Shown one piece after another: positions 1 to 5,762 of a stretch of 7,922 nt of DNA (positions within the stretch are counted from its first letter, which is position 1; each line of letters starts with the position of its first letter). Below the pieces are notes generated by a model. The model saw nothing but the letters and a program-made list of their open reading frames with translations, searched no databases and was not told where the DNA came from. A program made the position numbers and the translations under genes. This DNA comes from Prevotella sp. (GTDB lineage: Bacteria > Bacteroidota > Bacteroidia > Bacteroidales > Bacteroidaceae), in contig JAFRMM010000096.1 in NCBI GenBank assembly GCA_017430675.1, positions 1 to 7,922 of the forward strand, given 5' to 3'.

Positions 1-1
1 G

Positions 2-85
2 ATAAGTGCTAAGAAAGCTGATGGCGGCGGACTGCAGTTTGACTTTACTTTAAGGAAGCAATATGTTTGTCCAACCTGCCAATGA
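2..85 (+). CDS. possible 3' end of an upstream gene (partial)
   Basis: One forward frame is open from the left edge to a TGA at 83-85, giving 27 residues that end in LRKQYVCPTCQ. The other two forward frames hit stops early (TAA at 10-12 and at 3-5). The tail has a CxxC pair but is too short to assign to a family. An open run of this length is fairly likely by chance, so this is only a candidate. The hairpin just downstream is consistent with a gene ending here. Confidence 0.27.
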   Translation: MSAKKADGGGLQFDFTLRKQYVCPTCQ

Positions 86-95
86 ATCGCCTCTG

Positions 96-120
96 ACCGC
101 CTCAGACCGTGCGGTTTATT
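96..120 (+). terminator. weak terminator-like hairpin
   Basis: ACCGC (96-100) can pair with GCGGT (111-115) across a 10-nt loop and is followed by a T-rich run (TTTATTT). The stem is only 5 bp, so it is a weak candidate. An alternative smaller hairpin, ACCG/CGGT, overlaps it. Confidence 0.27.
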
Positions 121-239
121 TGGCTAAAAATAGTTAAGAATGATGCAAGTAATTGAAAATCAGTATAGAATCGTCGGAAACCAAGTTTTCAACAAAGAAG
201 AATAATAACATAAATATTGCAGATATTATCATGTGTTTT

Positions 240-270
240 TTGACTTTTGCCTACCTTAACCGTATATTAG
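240..270 (+). promoter_or_regulatory. putative Bacteroidales-type promoter for the sigma-factor operon
   Basis: TTG at 240-242, preceded by a T-run, lies 20 bp upstream of TATATTAG (263-270). This fits the Bacteroidales pattern of a TTG -33 element, 19-21 bp, then TAnnTTTG, with one mismatch in the -7 box. The ATG follows 16 nt after the -7 box, so the leader would be very short. No convincing Shine-Dalgarno sequence precedes the ATG. Stretch 86-286 is AT-rich and shows no other gene. Confidence 0.42.
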
Positions 271-286
271 ATAGAGTTAGCAATCA

Positions 287-838
287 ATGACTCAGATAGA
301 GCGCGACATCATCACCCGTTGCCAGCGTGGCGACAAGGATGCTTTCAGATGGGTGGTACAGACGCATCAGCGGATGATCTTTTCGCTGGCGCTGAAGATG
401 CTGTGCGACGAAGAGGAGGCCAAGGACATGGTGCAGGAAACATTCATCCGAGTGTGGCAGCACATCAGGGACCTGGATCAGCAGAAGAGCATCGGCACAT
501 GGATCTATACCATTGCCTCCCGTCTGTGCATCGACAAACTGAGACGAGCCAACAGCGTCGTGAGCATGCCAGAGGATAAGTTGGTCCTGCGACGCTTTGC
601 CTCTGACAACGACAACCAACGGACGCTGGAGAACAGGGAATGGGTGTCTATCGTAAAGACCATCGTCGAGGGCCTCAGCGAGAAGCAACGGCTGGTGTTT
701 ACGCTCATCCAACTCGAAGGGCTCTCCTCAGCAGAAGCGGAGCAGATCACAGGGTTTGATGCCAAACAGATCAAGAGCAACCTCTTCGTGGCCCGCCAGA
801 CAGTAAAAAGACGACTCAAGGAATTAGGATATGAATAA
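287..838 (+). CDS. RNA polymerase ECF-type sigma-70 factor
   Basis: A 183-residue protein, the usual size for an extracytoplasmic-function sigma factor. It directs core RNA polymerase to a small set of promoters, usually under control of a membrane-bound regulator. Region 2 spans about residues 8-87 and includes the core-binding helix DMVQETFIRVWQHI (47-60) and the -10 recognition helix WIYTIASRLCIDKLRR (72-87). Region 4 spans about 124-180 with a helix-turn-helix around 147-176 ending in RQTVKRRLKEL. Regions 1 and 3 are absent, as expected for ECF factors. The region-4 helix is less canonical than the common YxEIAxxLxIxxGTVKSRL form. The stop overlaps the start of the next gene by 8 bp, indicating translational coupling with its probable regulator. 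The subgroup and target promoters cannot be told from sequence alone. Confidence 0.95.
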   Translation: MTQIERDIITRCQRGDKDAFRWVVQTHQRMIFSLALKMLCDEEEAKDMVQETFIRVWQHIRDLDQQKSIGTWIYTIASRLCIDKLRRANSVVSMPEDKLVLRRFASDNDNQRTLENREWVSIVKTIVEGLSEKQRLVFTLIQLEGLSSAEAEQITGFDAKQIKSNLFVARQTVKRRLKELGYE

Positions 839-1748
839 GACAGATGACATACTCGAAAGGCTGAGAGGCCAACAACCCATGATCGACAATCCTGAAGCAC
901 TGACGGATCGTATCATGAGCAGCCTGCCCGATCTGGAGCCTGGCCAACAGGATGCAGAGCCGGACCATCAGGAGGATGAAGGCAAGGCCCGTATCGTCGG
1001 CTGGCGTTGGTCTGCCATCCTGGCCGTAGCCGCCTGTGTGGCCATAGCACTGTTTCTTGTCTGGCCGGAGCCAAATGACCATCCTCAGGAGCCATCCGTC
1101 GTCGCTCAGGCAGTGACTAACACCGTCCAAAGAGAAGACGATTCCCCAAAAGCGGCTCCTGTCACCACGGGAAACCAGCAAAAAACGGAGAGAGCCCCCA
1201 AAAAGGAGTCACGGCAGCAGGCGTCTGACGATCCCAAGTCCTATGACCGTACCGATTACCTCCCACTTCCTGTACCAGCCGACAAGCCGCAAGTCCATTA
1301 CGCCGCCATCCAAAACGCAGTGGATACAATATATAAGGATCCCGCGCGTATGGATGAGTTCATCGCGAAGATGGCTGATTTCAACGAGGTGGAAGCCGTG
1401 CCGCTGAATTGCGCCCCTGACAGCAGCGACAGCACGATCATCAGCAATGCCTACGTCTTCGACGACACGGAAACGTTCGACGTCTTCGGGCGACTGCTGC
1501 AAGCCGCTTGCTGGTACGACAGCGCGACACCGGGTTATCTGCTGAACATCTCCCACCAACAACTCTTCTTCACCCTGAAGGATCTGCGCAAGAATGAAAA
1601 GTATCTCTGGATAGCCGAGCGCGTCAATGGCAACCGCATCCTACTCTACAGCACCCACTCGCCGATAGAGGCCGACGTCCCATCATCCTGCTATCAGGAT
1701 TATCGCGAACAACTGACGCATACCATCTATAGTTCATTACAATATTAA
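831..1748 (+). CDS. single-pass membrane protein, probable anti-sigma regulator
   Basis: A 305-residue protein whose start overlaps the sigma gene's end by 8 bp, the classic arrangement of an ECF sigma factor and its regulator. In order: a short acidic N-terminal segment (about 1-56) with an amphipathic stretch near 15-33; one hydrophobic membrane segment at about 58-78 (core SAILAVAACVAIALFLVW); a low-complexity charged, Pro- and Gln-rich linker (about 79-145); and a folded C-terminal domain (about 146-305) with cysteines at 193, 227 and 287. Topology would be N-inside with the C-terminal domain in the periplasm. No HxxxCxxC zinc anti-sigma motif is visible, so the sigma-binding role is inferred from overlap, topology and size. 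I do not recognise the C-terminal domain; it may be a sensor. The Tyr-rich C-terminus ends just before the next gene, 12 bp away. Confidence 0.8.
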   Translation: MNKTDDILERLRGQQPMIDNPEALTDRIMSSLPDLEPGQQDAEPDHQEDEGKARIVGWRWSAILAVAACVAIALFLVWPEPNDHPQEPSVVAQAVTNTVQREDDSPKAAPVTTGNQQKTERAPKKESRQQASDDPKSYDRTDYLPLPVPADKPQVHYAAIQNAVDTIYKDPARMDEFIAKMADFNEVEAVPLNCAPDSSDSTIISNAYVFDDTETFDVFGRLLQAACWYDSATPGYLLNISHQQLFFTLKDLRKNEKYLWIAERVNGNRILLYSTHSPIEADVPSSCYQDYREQLTHTIYSSLQY

Positions 1749-1760
1749 AAACGAAGCCCT

Positions 1761-2945
1761 ATGAAGAGAATCTTTTTAATGAGCCTCCTGGCGATGACAG
1801 GTCTCACCTTGCAGGCGCAGACAAACGTTATAAGCGCTACCTTACAGTACCAGAAGAATAGTGTGACAGAATATGCCAAAAGTCCTGGTATATTCGTGGC
1901 ACGGCCAGAAGTCAAGAAGTCCATCAAGTCCAACAAGACGACCGCTGTCTGGCATAAGACGAATATGGAGTGGATCAAGGACTATTGCGAAGCCAAGAAT
2001 GTCGCCATAGAGAAGGATTATCTGAAGATATTCCCAGAGATGGCCAATATGCCTCAGGACGACCACTCCTATATCCCCATGAGTTGGCGCCTGACAGAAG
2101 AGAACCATGAGACCGTGCTACACTGCTACTTCCAGATGCCCGCCGACGAGGTGACCAACCTGTGGCTGACCTCAGAAGAGACCTGTCTCGTGGATCAGGA
2201 GACGGGCGCACAATACCGTATCCGCCGTACGGAGCCAGACACCTATCGCAAGCACTTCACCATCAGGGCCAAGAAGGGCGACGTCGTCGATCTGAAGATC
2301 TTCTTCGCACCACTGGCGGAGACGACAAAGGATATCAGGATATATGGCATCCCGAACTGGGGCATGATGGGCGCTCCCGTCACTGTCCGCCATCAGGTGT
2401 TTGGCACATGGCAGCCACTGGACTACGATACCATCCCGCAGTTGCGCAAGCCCCGTATCGAGAAGGAGCACATGTGGGAGGACAAGCCCTACGACATGCA
2501 GAACTGGAACACGTGGAAGGTGATGACGGATGCCCATCTGATAAAACCCGTGATGGATGGGACGATGGCACTCTGGCGCACGCCTGAGGCTACCTATATC
2601 GCCATCGGCTATGAGCAGAACTGGACCACGGAGTACTGGAGTTTCGACCATGACATCAAACTGCTCGACGACACGGGTCATCAGTATAAGATCCGCGAGG
2701 TGCAGGGTCTGCCGCTCGACGAGTTGTTCTTCATGAAAGGCAATGCGGGCGACTATGTGGCCTACGTGCTGGTGTTCGATCCGATACCCCTCGAACTGAC
2801 GAAATTCACCTACATCGTACCAGCAGGAGAGCCCTTCAACGCCTGGGGCGCCAACTGGTCTGGTTGCGTGCTGCCCCTTGACGTCCAGCAACTCAGAGAC
2901 AATCAGAAACTGTTTAATTACCATCATAGAATCATCATAGAATAA
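1761..2945 (+). CDS. secreted protein with two related beta-rich repeats, function unknown
   Basis: A 394-residue protein starting with a clear signal peptide (Lys-Arg, then hydrophobic core FLMSLLAMTGLTL, then QAQT; cleavage near residue 20). No lipobox cysteine is seen, so the product is probably periplasmic or secreted. The mature part has an N-terminal region (about 21-110) and two related units. Unit 1 (about 116-200) contains CLVDQETGAQYRIR, then a KKGDVVDLKIFF strand and DIRIYGIP. Unit 2 (about 276-360) contains LLDDTGHQYKIR, then GNAGDYVAYVLVF and KFTYIVPAG. Matching order and spacing (about 160 residues apart) suggest an internal duplication of an Ig-like or beta-sandwich fold. It is 12 bp after the membrane regulator and 40 bp before the esterase start, so it probably shares the operon and may be an envelope effector or a ligand of the sensor. 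I cannot assign a named family. Confidence 0.85.
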   Translation: MKRIFLMSLLAMTGLTLQAQTNVISATLQYQKNSVTEYAKSPGIFVARPEVKKSIKSNKTTAVWHKTNMEWIKDYCEAKNVAIEKDYLKIFPEMANMPQDDHSYIPMSWRLTEENHETVLHCYFQMPADEVTNLWLTSEETCLVDQETGAQYRIRRTEPDTYRKHFTIRAKKGDVVDLKIFFAPLAETTKDIRIYGIPNWGMMGAPVTVRHQVFGTWQPLDYDTIPQLRKPRIEKEHMWEDKPYDMQNWNTWKVMTDAHLIKPVMDGTMALWRTPEATYIAIGYEQNWTTEYWSFDHDIKLLDDTGHQYKIREVQGLPLDELFFMKGNAGDYVAYVLVFDPIPLELTKFTYIVPAGEPFNAWGANWSGCVLPLDVQQLRDNQKLFNYHHRIIIE

Positions 2946-2985
2946 TATGGAAGAGATAAAAATCAACGTATCAAGAAATAACTGC

Positions 2986-4518
2986 ATGAAGAAACTATTA
3001 TCAACATTACTGCTCACACTCGTCACAATGGCGGGGCAGACACAGCCGCTACTGAGAACGCATGTAGAGACAGGCGACGTTGAGGGTGTTCTCGACGGAA
3101 CAGACGTCGCCGTGTATAAAGCCATTCCATACGCAGCGCCACCCGTGGGCGACCTGCGATGGAAGGCACCACAGCCCGCACTGCCCTGGAAGGGCGTGCT
3201 GAAGGCAGAGGATGTGGCCAAGTGGCCTCCCCAGCCCGAAAAGAGTTACGTGAAGTACGACATGATGAGTGAGGACTGTCTCTATCTGAGTGTCACCACA
3301 CCAGCCAAGAGCACTGACGAAGCCCTGCCTGTGATGGTGTTCATACACGGTGGTGCTTTCCGTACGGAACATTATGGTGGAGACCTGTGGCAGAGTCTGG
3401 CCCGCAGAGGAGTCGTAGCCGTCTCCATCGAGTATCGCGCAGGAGCCCTGGGATTCATGGCTCATGCCGATCTGGCTAAGGAGTCGGACGGACACTCTGG
3501 TAACTATGGCATACTGGATCAGGTCTTCGCCCTGCAGTGGGTACAGCGCAACATCAGGAACTTTGGCGGCGACCCTGCGAAGGTCACCATCTTTGGAGAG
3601 TCGGCAGGGGCCATGAGTTGTCATATCCTCTGTGCCTCACCGCTGGCCAAGGGGTTGTTCCGCGCCTGTATCAGTCAGAGCGGAGCCATGATGTCGCCCA
3701 TGAACGTGGTCAATCAGGAGATAGCCCAGATGTACGGCCAGATGTTCATGGGCCAGGTGAAGAAAAACTCCATCGCGGAGATGCGCCAGATGGATGCCAG
3801 GGAACTCACAGGTAATGATGCCAACTTCCAGTTGTGCGTGCCCATCGTCGATGGCTATGTGATCCCAGAGCCCATCTACGACCTCTATGAGAAGGGCAAC
3901 TATAACGATGTGCCAGTGCTGATTATGCACAACAGCGACGAGGGAGCCGTAGATTATGACTCCGTGAGTGTCGATGACTACAACCGCCAGATGAGTCAGT
4001 TGCCTGGCCAATGGGCTGACAGCGCCAAGGCCGTTTATCCTGGCACCACTGATGAGGAACGGCTTTTCAGCATGCGTGACTTTACACGCGACGTTGGCTT
4101 CGGATGGCCAGCATACGCCTGGACTACCCTACAGAAGAAGACAGGTAAGAGTCCCGTCTATTCTGCCTATCTGGCTCAGAATTCTGATCGCACCGTCTAT
4201 GCCAAGGGCCATCGCCGCGGTGCTGCCCATGCTGATGATATGATGTACCTGAAAGGTGCCTTCGACGATGAGGCCGAAAAGTATCCACAGGAAAAGAAGG
4301 TGAGCGACCTGATGCAGCAGTATTGGGTGAACTTCGCCAAGACGGGTGGCAATCCCAATGGCGAGGGACTGCCCTACTGGCCCGTCTTTGAGGAGGGCAA
4401 GGCCACCGTCATGCAGTTTAACAACGGTGCATCACTGATAGAAACACCCAATCAGAAGCACATCAGACTCATCGACGATTTCATGAAATACGTCCGCTCA
4501 CCGCGTGAAACAAAATAA
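2986..4518 (+). CDS. secreted type-B carboxylesterase (alpha/beta hydrolase)
   Basis: A 510-residue carboxylesterase/lipase of the COesterase (type B) family. The start at 2986 is preferred over an in-frame ATG at 2947, because 2986 begins directly at a signal peptide (MKKLLSTLLLTLVTMAGQTQ). In this numbering: early FxGIPYA-like strand (YKAIPYAAPPVGDLRWK), SEDCLYLSV, oxyanion-hole FIHGGAF (about 119-125), nucleophile elbow FGESAG with Ser206, probable acid Glu319 in NSDEG, and catalytic His415 in GAAHADDMMYL. The C-terminal FAKTGGNPNG and YWPVF motifs are also typical. All triad residues are present, so it should be active on ester bonds; substrate (acylated glycan, phenolic ester or other) is not readable. 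No lipobox is seen, so it is likely periplasmic or secreted. It is the last gene of the sigma-factor operon. Confidence 0.94.
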   Translation: MKKLLSTLLLTLVTMAGQTQPLLRTHVETGDVEGVLDGTDVAVYKAIPYAAPPVGDLRWKAPQPALPWKGVLKAEDVAKWPPQPEKSYVKYDMMSEDCLYLSVTTPAKSTDEALPVMVFIHGGAFRTEHYGGDLWQSLARRGVVAVSIEYRAGALGFMAHADLAKESDGHSGNYGILDQVFALQWVQRNIRNFGGDPAKVTIFGESAGAMSCHILCASPLAKGLFRACISQSGAMMSPMNVVNQEIAQMYGQMFMGQVKKNSIAEMRQMDARELTGNDANFQLCVPIVDGYVIPEPIYDLYEKGNYNDVPVLIMHNSDEGAVDYDSVSVDDYNRQMSQLPGQWADSAKAVYPGTTDEERLFSMRDFTRDVGFGWPAYAWTTLQKKTGKSPVYSAYLAQNSDRTVYAKGHRRGAAHADDMMYLKGAFDDEAEKYPQEKKVSDLMQQYWVNFAKTGGNPNGEGLPYWPVFEEGKATVMQFNNGASLIETPNQKHIRLIDDFMKYVRSPRETK

Positions 4519-4529
4519 AAATCCTGATT

Positions 4530-4587
4530 GCATTTTCCTTTCAGCCGAGGTGTAAGTGCTTGTGTCTCAGCCCATAGCGCTGAAGGG
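4530..4587 (+). repeat. left arm of 58-bp long inverted repeat
   Basis: Reverse complement of 4799-4856 with a single mismatch (AAAGG here against AAGGG there). The arm starts 12 bp after the esterase stop codon. Inside it, CCTTTCAGC (4537-4545) and GCTGAAGGG (4579-4587) form the arm's own imperfect terminal inverted repeats. Confidence 0.95.
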
Positions 4588-4798
4588 AATATCATGATAG
4601 CCCCTTTCTGGGGGAGATGAGGGCGGTTCCTGGGGGAATGGATTACTATCCTATAATTATAGGATAATGTCATTTGACAATTGTCGGACGATTATTTGAC
4701 AATTGTCAGATGATCGTTTGACAATTGTCAAATTACTATGAAGCAACACCACAGGAACGAGGCGGACCCTCTGTAGATGACATCTGCATGGAAAAAGA
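4588..4798. other. 211-bp central part of the inverted-repeat element
   Basis: No gene is credible here. Besides the dyad array (4647-4732), shorter inverted pairs share nearly the same centre as the long arms: GTTCCTG (4626-4632) with CAGGAAC (4752-4758), GAGGG (4619-4623) with CCCTC (4767-4771), and CATG (4593-4596) with CATG (4787-4790). A local CCCC-TTTCT-GGGG hairpin sits at 4601-4613. Together these suggest one nested fold of the whole 327-bp segment rather than two unrelated repeats. Confidence 0.6.
4647..4732. promoter_or_regulatory. phased array of four perfect dyads (operator-like)
   Basis: A 20-bp perfect palindrome (4647-4666, core CCTATAATTATAGG) is followed by three copies of the perfect palindrome GACAATTGTC at 4676-4685, 4698-4707 and 4720-4729. 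Each copy is preceded by TTT, and the third extends to the 16-bp dyad TTTGACAATTGTCAAA (4717-4732). Dyad centres are 24, 22 and 22 bp apart, about two helical turns, so all face roughly the same side of DNA. This is the geometry of cooperative binding by a dimeric regulator. It lies about 200 bp upstream of the kinase gene. The binding protein is unknown. Confidence 0.6.
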
Positions 4799-4856
4799 CC
4801 CTTCAGCGCTATGGGCTGAGACACAAGCACTTACACCTCGGCTGAAGGGAAAATGC
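4799..4856 (-). repeat. right arm of 58-bp long inverted repeat
   Basis: Inverted copy of 4530-4587 with 57 of 58 positions matching. Here the arm's own terminal repeats are perfect: CCCTTCAGC (4799-4807) and GCTGAAGGG (4841-4849). No clear target-site duplication flanks the pair, and no transposase or recombinase gene is nearby. Confidence 0.95.
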
Positions 4857-4890
4857 GCTGCGCGTTTGCGTTAATCTTCCCAAAAACGGA

Positions 4891-4920
4891 CTGTTTTTTC
4901 AGCATATTTTCGTACCTTTG
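4891..4920 (+). promoter_or_regulatory. Bacteroidales promoter of the kinase/pseudouridine synthase pair
   Basis: TACCTTTG at 4913-4920 matches TAnnTTTG exactly. A degenerate -33 element (CTG at 4891-4893, followed by a T-run) lies 19 bp upstream. The start codon at 4929 is only 8 nt past the -7 box, so transcription would begin within a few bases of the ATG, giving a nearly leaderless message. The promoter lies outside the inverted-repeat element. Confidence 0.75.
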
Positions 4921-4928
4921 CATCCAGA

Positions 4929-5741
4929 ATGAAACAGATACTGCTGATCAACGACGTCGTGGGCTACGGCAAGGTGGGCATGGGCGCCATGCTGCCCATC
5001 CTGTCGTATCTCGGTATTCCGACATATAGTCTGCCGACGGCCCTCGTGTCGAACACGCTCGACTACGGGAAGTTCAATATCCAGGACACCACGGAGTATA
5101 TCCGCGGCACCTTGCCCGTGTGGAAGGAACTGGGCTTCTCGTTCGATGCCGTCTGCACGGGTCTGATGTTCAGTGAGGAACAGGCCAGACTCGTGGCGGG
5201 CTACTGCAAGGAACAGGGCCCACAGGGCACGACGGTCTTTGTGGATCCCATCCTCGGCGACGGCGGACGGCTCTACAACGGCATGACGGAGCGCCAGGTG
5301 GAACTGATGCGCGAGATGGTCAGTGTGGCGCACCTCACCTTCCCCAACTATACCGAGGCCTGTTACCTGACGAACACCCCCATCAAGATGGAGGGTATCT
5401 CGTGGGAGGAGGCCGGCGACCTGCTCGACAGACTCTGCAAACTTGGCACCAAGTCGGCCCTCATCACCAGTTGTAAGATCGACGGCCAGAACGCCGTGGC
5501 TGGCTATAACCACTGCAACGACAGTTACTTCCACCTGGAGTATCACGAGATCCCCGGACTCTTCCACGGCACAGGCGACATCTTCTCGGCCGTGCTCATC
5601 GGCCACCTGCTGAACGGGGAAAGTCTCCGCATCAGCACCCGTACGGCCATGGACACCGTGTTCCGCATGATCGAGCGCTACAAGGATACGGATGACAAGA
5701 ACCGTGGCATCCCCGTGGAGAAATGCCTCGACCTGCTGTAG
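4929..5741 (+). CDS. pyridoxal/pyridoxamine kinase-like protein (PfkB/ribokinase superfamily)
   Basis: A 270-residue protein of the PdxK/PdxY group, which phosphorylates B6 vitamers (pyridoxal, pyridoxamine, pyridoxine) with ATP in the salvage route to pyridoxal phosphate. The N-terminus MKQILLINDVVGYGKVGMGAM replaces the typical 'SxxxxGHVG' substrate segment and keeps the G-x-V-G pattern. Other signatures: VDPILGDGGRLY (105-116), LTFPNYTEACYLT (136-148; usually TPNxxEAxxL), and the C-terminal anion hole GTGDIFSA (214-221) with Asp217 as predicted catalytic base. Length is close to the usual 270-290. Phosphomethylpyrimidine kinase (ThiD) is the main alternative, but DGGRLY and overall layout favour a pyridoxal kinase. 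It is cytoplasmic and is followed 8 bp later by the rluA-like gene in a probable operon. Confidence 0.87.
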   Translation: MKQILLINDVVGYGKVGMGAMLPILSYLGIPTYSLPTALVSNTLDYGKFNIQDTTEYIRGTLPVWKELGFSFDAVCTGLMFSEEQARLVAGYCKEQGPQGTTVFVDPILGDGGRLYNGMTERQVELMREMVSVAHLTFPNYTEACYLTNTPIKMEGISWEEAGDLLDRLCKLGTKSALITSCKIDGQNAVAGYNHCNDSYFHLEYHEIPGLFHGTGDIFSAVLIGHLLNGESLRISTRTAMDTVFRMIERYKDTDDKNRGIPVEKCLDLL

Positions 5742-5744
5742 ATT

Positions 5745-5762
5745 GAACATTGAGAACATTGA
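5745..5762 (+). repeat. 9-bp tandem repeat at the rluA-like start
   Basis: GAACATTGA occurs twice in perfect tandem (5745-5753 and 5754-5762), in the short gap between two genes and over the candidate TTG start codons of the next one. TGAAC (5744-5748) and GTTCA (5765-5769) also form a small inverted repeat around it. Confidence 0.85.

Noticed and set aside
2947..2985. Upstream ATG for the esterase, adding 13 residues
   Set aside because: It would place a polar segment before a normal signal peptide; the ATG at 2986 starts directly at that peptide.
2172..3221. 349-codon open frame on the minus strand
   Set aside because: It is antisense to two well-supported genes (signal peptides and esterase motifs), and its translation has no recognisable motif. 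It is a shadow of the codon pattern on the other strand.
4452..4673. 73-codon minus-strand frame through the left inverted-repeat arm
   Set aside because: It overlaps the esterase end and the repeat arm and has no motif or promoter support.
4673..4732. Three 22-bp repeats as a small CRISPR array
   Set aside because: The conserved part is 13 bp with 9-bp gaps that are similar to each other, there are no cas genes, and the units are palindromic operators in form.
4799..4856. Integron attC site
   Set aside because: The arm folds on itself, but the core-site pattern (RYYYAAC/GTTRRRY) is absent and there is no integrase or cassette structure.
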